Source: Carettochelys insculpta (Eukaryota; Chordata; Testudines; Carettochelyidae). Taken from it: a stretch of 64,000 nucleotides of DNA. Position 1 is the first letter of the stretch. Every line of letters starts with the position of its first letter. The stretch spans positions 227,209,501 to 227,273,500 of the forward strand of contig NC_134137.1 in the NCBI RefSeq assembly GCF_033958435.1. The letters run 5' to 3'. The translations under genes were made by a program, and so were the position numbers. Shown piece after piece: positions 24,332-35,422 of this stretch. The notes under the pieces are model-generated. The model had not been told where the DNA came from. It saw only the letters and a program-made list of their open reading frames with translations, and did no database searches.

Positions 24332-25454
24332 TGTAAGGAATGTGCCAGCAGGAACTCAATGCTGGGAGGAACATACCTCCAGAGATTAATTGCATGAGAA
24401 TGCAAAGGTGTGCATATGTGATACCTTGCAAACAAAGCCTGATGGGTAGCATGGAAGCAATGAAATTTTGTCTCTTATAAACACATTGTTGTAAAATCAC
24501 AATTTATGCTAACATTCAGTATAAGAATTGTGAAATCTCACCAATGCTCCAAGTCATTGTGGGGGACAGGGCAGGTCATCATAACTGCATAATACATGGA
24601 TTACACAGGGCTCCCCTGGTTTAAAGCACTGTAAAGCAGAAGGGGAGAAATATGGGTTGAACTAGCTAGCTGAGTGCCTTGGCCCTGCCTAAGTGTTGGC
24701 CATATAGTTATAAGCTGGGTTTGACTAGCCTTCCCCATGTGTTAAAAGATAGAACTGGATACTAGTGTTTGTATCCTGTATGAGACTCTACTTTGGTAGA
24801 TGCTGTGAGCTGAAATCACAGGGTGGCAGCTAAGGCCACTAAGAGCTGAAATCACAGGGCTTTGCCTCAGGCCAAACCCACAGCAGTGGACAGCTGGTAG
24901 GAGCAAGCAGAATGCTGGACCAGTGCAAAGGTGGCATTGTCTCAGGCTCCATGAGGGAATGCATCAGTGCGAGGTGTCAGTGCCCACATGGACTGGACCA
25001 AGTTGCAAGTGGGGCATTTGAATTGGGGGTGCAGAGAAAGCTGGGTGTGTGGATTTGCTGTTTACAGTATTGGACTGGTGAGCCTGAGAAGCCAAGGACA
25101 TTGCTCAATGTATTTGAGCTGGGACATTTACTTGAGGATTGGTTATGAATTCTGGGTGTGGTATTTGACCTGGGACATTTACTTGAGGATTGGTTATGAA
25201 CTCTGGGTGTGGTATTTTCCAAGCTTATGCTAATTGACCTTTCTGCCTCTTTTATTAAAAGTTCTTTTCTGCACTCAGACTTTGTGCTTGCAAGTGGGAA
25301 AGCATTGCCTCTCTGAGGCGCCCAGGGGTGTGTGAAGTTCCCAGGCTACTTGGTGGGGGCTTGAGCCAGTTCTGTGTGAGATGGATGAAAAGTAACCCCC
25401 AGATGTTGCACCCGGCCCTGGTTGCTGCCAACTCCTTCCAGCAGAAGGGTTACA
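24332..25454 (+). mobile_element. Endogenous retrovirus solo LTR
   Basis: 1123 bp starting tgtaagg and ending gggttaca, that is TG...CA, flanked by the same 4-bp sequence ctaa at 24328-24331 and 25455-25458. An ATTAAA-type polyadenylation signal lies near 25252 with a GT-rich region after it, in the usual place for R/U5. There is no gag, pol or env, so it is a solo LTR left by recombination. A 4-bp duplication fits a gamma- or epsilon-like ERV. It contains two tandem 51-bp units. Confidence 0.75.
25111..25212 (+). repeat. 51-bp tandem duplication inside the LTR
   Basis: Units 25111-25161 and 25162-25212 differ at only a few positions; both contain 'ctgggacatttacttgagg'. Tandem repeats in U3 are common in retroviral LTRs and often carry enhancer sites. 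Confidence 0.85.
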
Positions 25455-25949
25455 CTAAAGAACACTTTTTGTGTGTAGATGCTCTGTGGGATCTTTTGAA
25501 AGAGACCCCTTCTTTCAAAAGAACTCGCTAGTATAGACGCAGCCCTAGTGGGGCCAGGCTAAATCTAACCATCAGGGCTTCACTGTTGACGCTGATTTCT
25601 CCTGTTGACTTTCTGCTGTGGGGATGGCAGGAAAAATCAATTTAGGATACGTTGACTCCAGCTACACAATAGGTGGAGTTGTGTATCTTAAATTGGTTCT
25701 CCCCATAATTTAGACCTAGACTTCGACATCACATAGCCCAGACACCTGTTCCTGAAACCATCAGATGATTTTCTATGGGAAGAGACTTGCCCTGTGAAAC
25801 TACATCAGATCAGAAACGTTGCTCTCACCATTCAGTCATGTCCTCCAACACCCTCACCCTCCTTTCACTGACTCCAGCACTGCATTTCTTATCTCCTGGT
25901 ACTATGTGTGCTTCCATTTCTTGATCCCAGGTTCCCAGCCACTCAGAAG

Positions 25950-26110
25950 TAACATAGGATGGGGAACAGTAGGCTTTAAAGGTCAATGAGAAGCAGACCA
26001 TGTATTGATTACTTTGCAGACTGTGAAATGTTTTAGGATCCAATGAGATGAAAGGCACTATATAAATGTAAGATTGTGTTGATTTTCTTATTATTATTCC
26101 AAGTACTATA
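25950..26110 (+). repeat. Ancient SINE/LINE 3'-end relic
   Basis: 'gtgaaatgttttaggatcc' followed by 'gaaaggcactatataaatg' and an AT-rich tail is a pattern of old amniote L3/CORE-SINE-like repeats. Family assignment is from memory. Confidence 0.4.
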
Positions 26111-26131
26111 GGAAAGATTTTAATGGTAAAT

Positions 26132-27371
26132 CATAGAATCATAGGGCTGGAAGAGACCTCAGGAGGTCATTGAGTCCAGCCCCCTGATTCAAGCAGGGTC
26201 AACCCCAACTAAGTCATCCCAGCCAGGACTTTGTCAAACTGGGACTTAAAAACCTCTAGGAATGGAGATTCTACTACCTCTCTAGGCAATGCATTCCAGA
26301 GCTTCACCACCCTCCTGGTGAAGTAGTTTTTCCTCATCTCCAACCTGCTCCTCTCCTTCTGAAACTTCAGACCATTGCTCCTTTTTCGGCTGTCTGTCAC
26401 CACTCAGAACATTTTCTCTTCACCCTCTTAAGCGCTCCCCTTCAGGAAGTTGAAGCCTGCTATTAAATCACCCCTCAATCTTCTCTTCTGCAAACTAAAT
26501 AAGCCCAAATCCCTCAAACTCTCCTCTTAGGTCATGTGCTCTGGTCCCTTACTCATTTTAGTTGCCCTCTGCTGAATCTGCTCCAGCACATCTACATCCA
26601 TTCTATACTGGGGGGTCCAAAACTGGACATAATACTCCAGATGTAGCCTCACCAGTGCCGAATAGAGGGGAACAACAACTTCTCTAGATCTGCTTGAAAT
26701 GCTCCTCCTAATGCACTCCAATGTGCTGTTAGCTTGGTTGGCTACAGGGGCACACTGTTTACTCATATCCAGCCTTTCATCCATCATAATTCCTAGATCC
26801 CTTTCCACTGTACTGCTGCTTAGTCAGTTGGTCCCCAACCTATTATAATGCTTGGGATTCTTCCATCCCAAGTGCAGGATTCTACACTTCTCCTTGTTGA
26901 ACCACATCAGATTTCTTTTTGCCCAATCCTCCAATTTATCCAGGTCACTCTAGATATGATCTCTACCCTCCAACATATCTACCGCTCCCCCTAGCTTCAT
27001 GTCATCTGCAAACTTGGTGAGGGTGCAATCCAGTCCCTCATCCAGTTCATTAATAAAGTTGTTGAACAACACTGGCCCCAGAAACAAGCCTTGGGGCACT
27101 CCACTTGAAACCAGCCGCCATCCAGATATTGAGCCACTGACCACTACCCTTTGGGCCTGACTGTCAAGCCAGCTTTCTATCCATCTTATTGTCCATGTAT
27201 CCAATCCATACTTAACTTATGGGCAAGAATGTTGTGGGGACTGTATCAAAAGTGTTGCTGAAGTCAAGGTATATCACAGCCACTGACTTCCCCATGTCCA
27301 CAGAGCTTGCTACGTCATCACAGAAGCTAAACAGATTGGTCAGGCATGACTTGCCTTTGGTGAATCCCTGA
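26132..27371 (-). mobile_element. CR1 LINE, 5'-truncated, decayed
   Basis: Same family and orientation as 20655-21962. The 3' octamer repeat and UTR begin at 26132. RT blocks on the - strand include [20 protein letters not shown] and the catalytic FADDMKLGG (about 27000), HLEYYVQFWTPQ and the C-terminal EVVESPFLEVFKSQFDKVL. Stops and frameshifts break it into three or more pieces. It ends next to a hAT element. Confidence 0.85.
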
Positions 27372-27377
27372 GCTAGA

Positions 27378-28208
27378 TTTGGGTAGCTAGCCTTTTTTCA
27401 CTGGGGGACACATTGCAATTTTTTACTTGTTCCAGACACCAAACACAAAGTAGCCCCAAACCCACCCCCTTGTCCCCAGGTTTAACCCCTCTCACCCCCA
27501 TACTGATCCCCTCCCCACTCCCAGGCTTAACCCCTCCCATCCCCCAAACCCCCGCTCACAGGCTTAATTGCATAAAACATCTAACAAGTCACTTTGCAAT
27601 AAAATGGGTGGATCTAATTTTCTCCACGTGCACATTTTTCAAGAATCATTGTTCAATTAACATTTTATATTGTAAAAAAGTAACACGTGTATTTCAAACT
27701 ACTTTCCCCACCCCCAGGCTTAACCCCTCTCAGCCCCAAACTGCCCCCCACCTCACACAGGAGCTCCATTCGCTGCCACTGCTGCCCCCTGCTGCACCTT
27801 CGCTGGGCTGCCACCTCCTCCTCAGCATGGCTATGCGGCTCCCCCCAGCCCTCCTACTCCTTTTCCCAACATACAGCGCAAGCCACTTCCTGTGCTGCCA
27901 CAGTGAAATAATGAGGCTGAATTTAATTGGTTTAACGTCTGCATCCCTCCTACCAGATGTTAAACCAATTAAATTGAGTTCCATTATTTCAGTGCAGCAA
28001 GGCAGGGAGCCAGAGAAGGAGTCAGTGGCGGCAGTGTCTGGAGCTGCAAATGGCTCCTTATAGAGCCACATGAGTCTCCAGAGCCAAAGGCTACTGACCA
28101 CTCATCCCACAGCCGGCTTTCAAAATGGTGCCACTGCCAGCTCCATGGGCCAGATGAAAGGGCTCCACAGGACAGATTCTGGCCTGCGGACCACGTGTTG
28201 GCTACCCC
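27378..28208. mobile_element. Non-autonomous hAT-like element with internal hairpin
   Basis: Ends gggtagctagcc / ggctacccc are inverted repeats, flanked by gagctaga (27370-27377) and gagccaga (28209-28216), a 7 of 8 match. The interior is CT-rich and contains an inverted repeat at about 27910-27990 (tttaattggtttaac / gttaaaccaattaaa). Opposing ORFs in it are compositional. Confidence 0.65.
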
Positions 28209-28267
28209 GAGCCAGATTCTGTGTCTGTTACAGTAGTATAAAGGGATAAGTATCTCCATTCTTTACA

Positions 28268-28688
28268 CTATGTCTACACTAGAGGGTTTGGTCAACAAAA
28301 CCCAGGGAGCGTCCAGATTCCCAAGGTGTTCTGTGGACAGTAAATCAATAGAATCCAGTACTTTTGTCAACAGTCTTATCCCCCTCCCAACAAGACATAA
28401 TGCCTCTGTCGACAGAGCTCTGTCAATAGAAAGCTGGTTTAGATGATCCGGGGAACCCTCTGTCAACAGACAGGGCTGCTGGGACACCAGACAGTCTTGT
28501 CTGCTGTGCTTCCAGTTGGCTGTTTTGTTGAGAGAGCATCTGGGCGGTCCACCCACTGTCTGTCAACACAGAGGATTGCTCTTGCAATCTGCTTGGTAAT
28601 TTGGCTGCAATCTGTCGACAGAAATTTTGTCAGAAGATATCGTCCGACAAAAACTTCTGTTGACAAATCACTGTAATCTAGATATAGC
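28268..28688. mobile_element. Palindromic MITE, 'tgttgaca' family
   Basis: Left end ctatgtctacactag, right end in complement gctatatctagatt, with an interior rich in 'tctgtcgacag/ctgtcaac'. Third copy of the family in this window. Confidence 0.7.
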
Positions 28689-29619
28689 TTCTGAGTTACT
28701 TTGGGTTTACCTGATATAAGTGAGACTGGAATCTGCCCAATATATTTCACTGAATTTAGTGGAGTTAGATCAATAGAAATAAGATCATAGCACTATATCT
28801 ATCGCCCAGAATGGCAGCTCGTATAAATTGGCATTATAACCTTTTATCCTGGAAGGGGCAAACTATGGATGTTTACAGCTGCGTTTAATTCAGCTAGCGG
28901 AAAGCCAAGCTGTACTCAGTTTTTGCATATCTATCAAAGTAAAGCTTTTAGGAATGACTCTACCTGAAGCCAAAACCCTTATGATGGATTTTTACTTTCA
29001 TTAATCAGAGGATTCTGATTTGTGAACATGTCAATAACGTTTATTTGAGATGTGACTCACGATGAGGTAATTCTGAAGGCTGTCTGGCAGAATTTGAAAG
29101 CAACATTGGCAGGGGATTAACCTTGGCTAAGGAGTCAAAAAAGAATTTAAAATTGCAAATCAACATCAGTGGAATTTAGCAGTGCAGGGTCTCCATTTTT
29201 TGTAATGAAAACTTTAATATTTTTATTCAATGCCTGTAACTGCATTGCTGTCCAAGATACCACCATGATAGCTGAGTTTAGACCATGTGGCTATGCATAC
29301 AACAGACATAGCAGCAGTGCAACCATTGTGTCTTATCTCTGCCCTGGCAGACCCATCTTCTGAACTGGGGACATATATCATACATGATATACATGCCTGG
29401 AAGATTTAGTCTGAAGTATTTTGTTGTGTGTTAGATAAGATGTAGTACAGAGATCATACCAATAGTGTGCATCTGGAACACCTCCAATTGTCAACCACAA
29501 GGCAGTAGGTTGCTGCAAATGAAGGGTGTTGCATTTTGGGGAATATCCTACAGTTACTTGCTTCACTGCTAAGCACAGTGCATCCTGGAATTGTTTTCTC
29601 GGTGAATTGTAGAAAGCCG
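28689..29619. other. Intergenic stretch without a gene
   Basis: No exon or repeat recognised. Confidence 0.45.
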
Positions 29620-30170
29620 GGTGGGTTCAAGTTTTTTAAACAGCTCTCAAGTTTCCACTGCCATACTTCCTTCCTTTGTGTGGGTTTGCATCACTTTTGA
29701 ATTGCTGGTGGCCAACATGAACCCAACAATGCTCCACACTGCTATGGTGACCAAAGTGAACAGATGGAATGTGCCTAGACTGTATGACAGCATTCAAAGC
29801 CAAACTATTTCAGAACTGTACTTTATCCCATGCAGAGGATGCTGGGGCAGGTAACTGTTTTAAAGCAGATGCAACAGAACATTCCGAAGTGGTGGCAGCA
29901 GGTTGATGAGGAGAACAAAGGTTGTGCTGGGCTTCTTGAACCCAAGAACCAGTTCTTGGATGAGCTCCAGAATAGTCAGTGCCATGCACGGGGCTGGGAT
30001 ACCAGTGTGGATTGGTGCAAGAGAATTGCTTTGCAGACACTGAACAAACAGAGTAAAAAGAGAACTTCAGGATGGGGAGAGCCATCCTATTTGAGATCTG
30101 TGCAAAACTGATTATACGGCTGCAGCAGAAGTGTACCAGTATCTCCTGGGATAGAGGATAACTCACAGAG
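29620..30170 (+). pseudogene. Harbinger (HARBI1-like) nuclease relic, N-terminal part
   Basis: Reading + frames across one frameshift gives DTSVDWCKRIALQT followed by ENFRMGRAILFEICAKLIIRLQQKC (29995-30140). This is the pattern at the start of HARBI1-like DDE nucleases (W..R...W...F.MS...F..IC..L.P.L), here degraded. The upstream 93-codon open stretch with NQFLDELQNSQC is probably its N-terminal extension. The catalytic DDE domain is gone. PIF/Harbinger transposases make 3-bp target duplications, which fits the MITEs in this window. Confidence 0.55.
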
Positions 30171-30369
30171 GATTGCAAGGTTCAATGAAAAAACAAAAAA
30201 CAAACAAGAGGCCTTCCAGCCAGAAAGATCAGAAAAGGCAACCCTAGGGAACTGCACCAACACAAGAAGAAGCAGATCTAAATGGTTGGTGAATCTCTGT
30301 CAAGAAAAACAAACAGGCCTATTACCAGAGCTCATCCAGACAAAATAAGGGTATGCTGTCTACTGGGGT

Positions 30370-30660
30370 TAAGATACAGGATATGGACCTGATGCTGAAA
30401 AGGATCCTAATGGGAGCTGGAAAGAATCCATTGATTGTCCTTCATGTGGAAAAAAAATGATATGGCTAGATTGTCTACAGAATGGATCACAAGACACTAA
30501 ACCATGCTAGGGAAGACTCTTGAAGAAATGGAGGCTCGGGTGATCTTCAGTGGGATTCCACCTCTCCCTCGAGGCAGAAAGCAAAGGTTTGACTTGATGA
30601 TCAATAAATGGTTCAGGTAGCAGTGCTGTAAGAAGAGCTTTGGGATGTTTCACTGCTGAA
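30370..30660 (+). pseudogene. SGNH/GDSL esterase-like fragment of a LINE ORF1
   Basis: After a frame change the + strand reads PLIVLHV followed by NDMARLSTEWI, MLGKTLEEMEARVIFSGIPPLPR and a degraded NKWFR block. This is the esterase module with the VGTNDMA-type block found in ORF1 of CR1/L2-group LINEs. The Gly-Thr before Asn-Asp is lost and several stops are present. Confidence 0.55.
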
Positions 30661-32150
30661 GGAGTTCCTCAGACACGGAAAGGACACATGATCCCTACTG
30701 GGTTGCCTCCTTTTGTCCCTCACTGCATTGTGTTTTCTCCTGAGCTGCTTGCCTTTTATTCAGCAATGTCCCAGTCATGACTCCTTGTCAATGTCAGTTT
30801 TGCTATGTCACATAAAGGTCTTTACAATAGGGGCTTAGCCACAGAGCTTCCTGAACTGACACTTTCCAGTTGGCAATGAGACTGAGGGTTTCAGTGTGAG
30901 GCATGCTGTGGAACTTCTGAAGCACTAGCATGGTCATATTATCAGAGCAACAGACTTGGATCAGGAGTTAATGGGCAAAATCTGGCTTTATGCAAGATTT
31001 TAAAGGGGGACAGAGGGTTGTCAACCTGCAAAGCACTATGAGATAGCTGTTGGAAGCATGCAAAGTGTGTTATACAGCAGTTGCAGCCATACAAGCAGTA
31101 GGCCAAACTACTTTGACTTGAAGCAAACCTAGTCTACTTTGCAAAAGGACTCAAGTTTGCAATAAAAGTGAAGTGAGTGAATAGTGATGGATTATGGTGT
31201 ATTTACACAAGTGTTTTCAAACACTATTAACTTGGTTTGATCTGGTTTAAAATTCTTGTGTTGAAAAATCTATACTTTCTTCTGCCTTTGGCTGCTGCTC
31301 GGACTATCAATCAGGGAAACAATTAACTTCGGATTTGAGGTAGACACCTATCTCTGAAGACTGAGAGTTTATTTAATCTCATCTGACAAGTGACTATCAT
31401 CTGATGAAAATGGAATTCAGTCTCTGCCAGCATGTGCTGGATTTGGCTGGTGATATAAAAGTAAAAGGCTCCCATTCCCGAAAGTCCTTTGCCATCCAAC
31501 CTCCTTTTTTGTTACTTTACATTTCTAAACACTCACAGAATCTCAGCATGATTATGCTTCCAGTAGCATTTATTGTGTTAGGCGTTTCCCCAAAACACAG
31601 AAAGATCATTCCCTGTAATGAAGAGCTCACACTCTAAAGACCAGCAAGCAAATAGGCAGTCAGCAGAGGATGTATGGGGGCAGCAAATGTGGATGTGGAA
31701 GAGAATGTGAAAGTACAAAATCACCTCAATTATTCTTCCAAGTTTTCCTTTAATATAATTGAAGTAAATGTAGTATAATTCAATTATATATGTTTAAAGG
31801 AAATGGCACTGTTGGCAAGATGGGTATAAACTGGCCATGAATAAATTTAGCCTGGAAATTAGAAGGCTGCTAGCACCATGGGGGAAGTTCTGGAAAAGCA
31901 TGCCAATAACAGCAGTGGGACAAACAACCTAACTAGTTTTAACACAGAGCTTGGCGCATTGATTAACAAGATTATATGATAGGGCTCTCTGTGATAGCAG
32001 GGGACTGCACTGTCCCCTGGCAAGGGCCTCATAGGTCACTATGTTCTCAGGGCAGATTTCGGAACTACATTAGCAGTTCTTTCATGTCTATCATTTGGAG
32101 TTTTGTAAATTATGACAATAAATCAGTATCTCTATAGTATGAGAGAAAGG
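30661..32150. other. Intergenic stretch without a gene
   Basis: No exons. Some old-repeat flavour around 31540-31660 ('gaagagctcacactctaaag'), not assigned. Confidence 0.4.
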
Positions 32151-32154
32151 GGAA

Positions 32155-32283
32155 GAATGGACTTGCAGTTAAGGCACTGAATTATTTGAGTCCTATTCCA
32201 AGCCCTTCCACCGATTTTTAGTGTGATCTTAGGTAATTCATTTCACCTATCTGTGCCCCTGTTTCTCCATCTGTAAGACAGAA
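32155..32283 (+). repeat. MIR SINE relic
   Basis: Contains 'ggacttgcagttaaggcac', 'gtgatcttaggtaattcat' and 'ctgtttctccatctgtaag', the order of the MIR core and 3' part. Confidence 0.7.
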
Positions 32284-32285
32284 AA

Positions 32286-32762
32286 ATCAGAGGGTTAGAA
32301 GGGGCCTTAAGTATAATTTAATGTAGCCCTCTGACAAAGTGCTACATTGTTGCCCCTAAGCCATCCAAGACAGGCAGCTATTCAGCCTCCTTTTGAAAAC
32401 CTATTGCAAGGAAGCTTCCACAACCTCCTAAGGCAGTCTGTTCCATTGTCCTACTATTCTTACAGTCAGGAAGTTTTTCCTGAGATTTAACCTAAATCTG
32501 CTTTGTTGTAGTTTGAACCCATTGCCTCTTGTCCTGCCCTGTGGCAAAAGAGAACTTTTCTCCATTTTTGACACTCTTCTAGTGTCTGAAGAGTGCTATC
32601 ATATTGCCCCTTAACCTCTTTTCCAAACTAAACATATCTAGTATTTTACCCCTTTGCACACAAGATTTGCATTCCACTCCTTTGATTATCTTTGTTGCTC
32701 AGTTCTGATTCTTTCCAGTTTTTCTATGTCATTTCTACAAATTGGTAACCAAAATTGGACAT
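32286..32762 (-). mobile_element. CR1 LINE 3'-end fragment
   Basis: The - strand carries CR1 3' UTR and the last part of ORF2. On the + strand, landmarks are 'cattgcctcttgtcctgccc', 'aagagtgctatcatattgcc' and 'tccagtttttctatgtcat'. It is old and has no open frame. Confidence 0.75.
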
Positions 32763-32802
32763 AGTCAAGGGGTGAAAGTAACTTAAAACTTTTAAAGTTA
32801 CT

Positions 32803-32975
32803 GGAGAGCTAGCTTAGTGGTTTGAGCATTGGCTTTGTGAGTTCAATCCTGGAGAAAGCCACTCAGGCTTAGGGCAAATAACTGTCTGGGATGATGCTTG
32901 ATGCTGCTGAGGGAAGGGGGTTGAACTTGAAGATCTCTCAAGGTCTCTTCTAGCTCTATGAGATATATTTGCACC
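32803..32975 (+). mobile_element. tRNA-derived turtle SINE, second copy
   Basis: Same family as 8708-8913, starting 'ggagagctagcttagtgg' (tRNA-like 5' end), 'ttgagcattgg' and B-box-like 'tttgtgagttcaatcc'; a short internal deletion removes the segment between the boxes. The tail reads 'ttgaacttgaagatctctc'. Confidence 0.8.
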
Positions 32976-33319
32976 TTTACTCCTAGACACTTAACTTCAT
33001 AGTTCCCTTTGCATGATTTTGATATTTAAAGATACTACCAATAATCTGGAATAAAAACCTGAAATAACCATATAGAAATTCCCACATTAGCCCCTACAGC
33101 TGGTCTCACTGCTGTCCCTGTTGTCATGCCATGCCTTGAGTTGAAGGCATTTTATGTTGGCCTTTTCCAAACCACATTTTCACATATTGCATAGGATTCC
33201 ATTAAGCATGAAGAGGTCCCACACATGAAATGAACAGCAAATCTGCTACATGACAAGTGGTAAGAGCAGTCCGTTTTACTGTAATTATGTTATTCATCAT
33301 ACTGAATCCCCTTTTGAAA

Positions 33320-35153
33320 TCAGTGTTGCTTGCAGCAAGGGTGTCTACTGCAAGAATGAGGGTTTTTTAAGTCTCTTGGGAACATTTTTCCTCCACAAGC
33401 GCTGAATTCCACAAATCCCAAGTTTGTTTCCTTTCGATTTATTCTCAGTTGATCAGCCAGTCCCCTTACTTCCTTTTCTCCAAAATAGAGATTCCTGGAT
33501 TCTCTTGCCAAGTTTCAGGATTCAAAGCTGACAAATTGTTAATTAAGTTATTACAAGAATAAGCCTTTTCTTCACATGTCCTTTGATCAGCTTTGTCTGA
33601 GGCAATTGTGAATAGTTTTGTTCTCATGTGGCCAGTGACTGCTTGGATGAATTGAGATGAGCTGATTCTGGGGCTTTTTCTAGCGCTGTTTGATTTGTTG
33701 TTTTTGAACATCATGGATTGTTCAGCCGTCTGGTCTTGTTCAGAATGAACTCCTAGGTCTGTTTTCAGTCTTTTGTTCTCTTGATGTATATTTTTATTAG
33801 GGTGTCTGCTTTGGGAATCATCATTTGTGCTTATTAACATTTCAGACAAGTACTTCAGTTCTGTCAGCACATCCACCTGGGTCCAGCACATCCAGCTCCA
33901 GTGGACCTAGGCAGACTTCGGGAACGACAGGATAGTCCATTGTTCCCGAAATCTGCTAAATCAGGGTCCATAAAATGGAGGGTTTATTGTAATGCAGCCA
34001 AAAAAGCCTTAAGGTCATTTTTAACTCCAGTGACCGCTAAAGCTTCATCAACAGTAAGTCCCAGTCTATGGTTGAGACAATGGCATAATATCATGTTAGG
34101 AAAGTCCATTTTCAGTAGTTTTCCAACACCAGCTTTGACTCCCAACATCACATTAGCACTGTCACTACAAACACACTTTGATTAATAGCTTTTAGCAAAC
34201 CCAGAATGCAGCAAGCATTTTAAAAATTTCCCCTTTGATGGCTTCTCATGTTACGCTTTGCAGCTCAATTAAGCCCAGAGGAAATGTAACTGGCATCATA
34301 ATTCCATTTACACTGGCTTTCAAATAAAAGACGAGAGTCGCATTTCCAATGACAGTAGTTGATTTGTCGACAAGTACAATAATGTTTTACTTATTCTCAA
34401 TGATTTTTTGGATATTTTCATTTCAGCAGAAATATGGTTATGTCTACATAAACTGGTCTACTACAAAATAAACACCACGTTCCAATTCTGTTGATTAGCT
34501 GTAGCTCAGTGAGGCTCTTGTGGTCACTGACTAGTCGATTTGTTTTGGCAATGTAGTATGCTGTATGTATGGAATACATGAGCAGGACTTTCAAATGCTA
34601 ATTGTTTACTTTTAGCAGTCAAATTAAGGAGTGTTCCTTTTTTAACCATGGCTTGAATTTTTTCAGCCTCCACATGAGCAACAGACTTCTTGTGTTCACT
34701 TATTTTTTTGCAAAGGGAGGACAGCTCTATCTCCTTATTCTTTCTGTATGAGGATATTTCACAAGAGACTCCATTTAGAGATGTTAATACCTCTTGCAGA
34801 ATGCAGCTTCAAATTGCAAATGTCACGACCTACTGTGCATCCAAGTTTACCACCTGAAGCAAAAAGCCACTCGTTTTTATGTTTGAACTCCTCAAATTGC
34901 ATTTTTGACCATACAGCAGGATATGGTTGAGACTCAATGTATTAATCCAGCAATTCATCAGTTTCATTTTCTCCAATCTTTGTGGCAGCTCATATGACAG
35001 AGGTGTAAAAGTGTCAGCATTTTTCCCCTGAGGAAAACTTTCAGCTTCTTCATCTGTTGCCATTCTTTTTGACTGAGAAGCCTCAATTTCCTGACATTTG
35101 TGTCTAAATATACCCATTGAGGTCTGCTGAATGTTCATCTTCTTAGGAGGCAT
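33320..35153 (-). pseudogene. hAT transposase relic of the KIAA1586/ZNF862-like group
   Basis: The - strand begins at 35153 with MPPKKMNIQQTSM, then a PLSYELPQ.LEKMKLMN block. Downstream, across stops and frameshifts, come KNEWLFASGG, the strongly conserved SVNGIMMPVTFPLGLIELQS near 34300 with EAIKGEIFKMLAAF, and finally the C-terminal block DVLTELKYLSEML (33840), SQFIQAVTGHMRTKLF (33600-33650), LNPETW and FGEKEVRGLADQLRIN (33440-33480). The region between about 33900 and 34060 is shorter than the family requires, so part of the core is deleted, and the C-terminal dimerisation block is missing after 33320. It could be a dead transposon or a pseudogene of a domesticated gene. Confidence 0.7.
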
Positions 35154-35241
35154 TTTTCCACTTACTTTCTAATGTAAATTGTGCACCTGACATGACAGAC
35201 TAATCCGGGGGCAGGGAGGGCAGAGACACTGGGAAGGAGGA

Positions 35242-35422
35242 CAATGTTCCCCCTAATTTTTTCTATGTGCAGAATAAGTTTTATTATGAGTGCTGAGGCA
35301 CATGTAGATGTGCACCTACAGTAGAAACACATGCTGATGGCTGTCTACACTCTGCCTTCAGCTGGGCGGCCCTGATGCTCTCCGGGATGGCCATCCAACT
35401 GCTCAGCATACAGGGAACACTG
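35242..35422. mobile_element. Short non-autonomous hAT element ('cagtgttccc' family)
   Basis: 181 bp from caatgttcccc to gggaacactg, with flanking octamers aaggagga and gtggagaa (5 of 8). Same family, opposite orientation, as 46739-46911. Confidence 0.65.

Larger units (their letters stand above)
23945..25547. mobile_element. ctttcaaaag-rich MITE interrupted by a solo LTR
   Basis: The left part (about 23945-24331) and right part (25459-25547) share 'ctttcaaaagaa' motifs and end in a diverged 'tgtctaca'-type terminal repeat (tacatctacact on the left, gtatagacgcagcc on the right). Rejoined without the LTR they form one element. The left boundary is uncertain, and part of 23945-24018 may belong to a different MITE. 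Confidence 0.55.
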
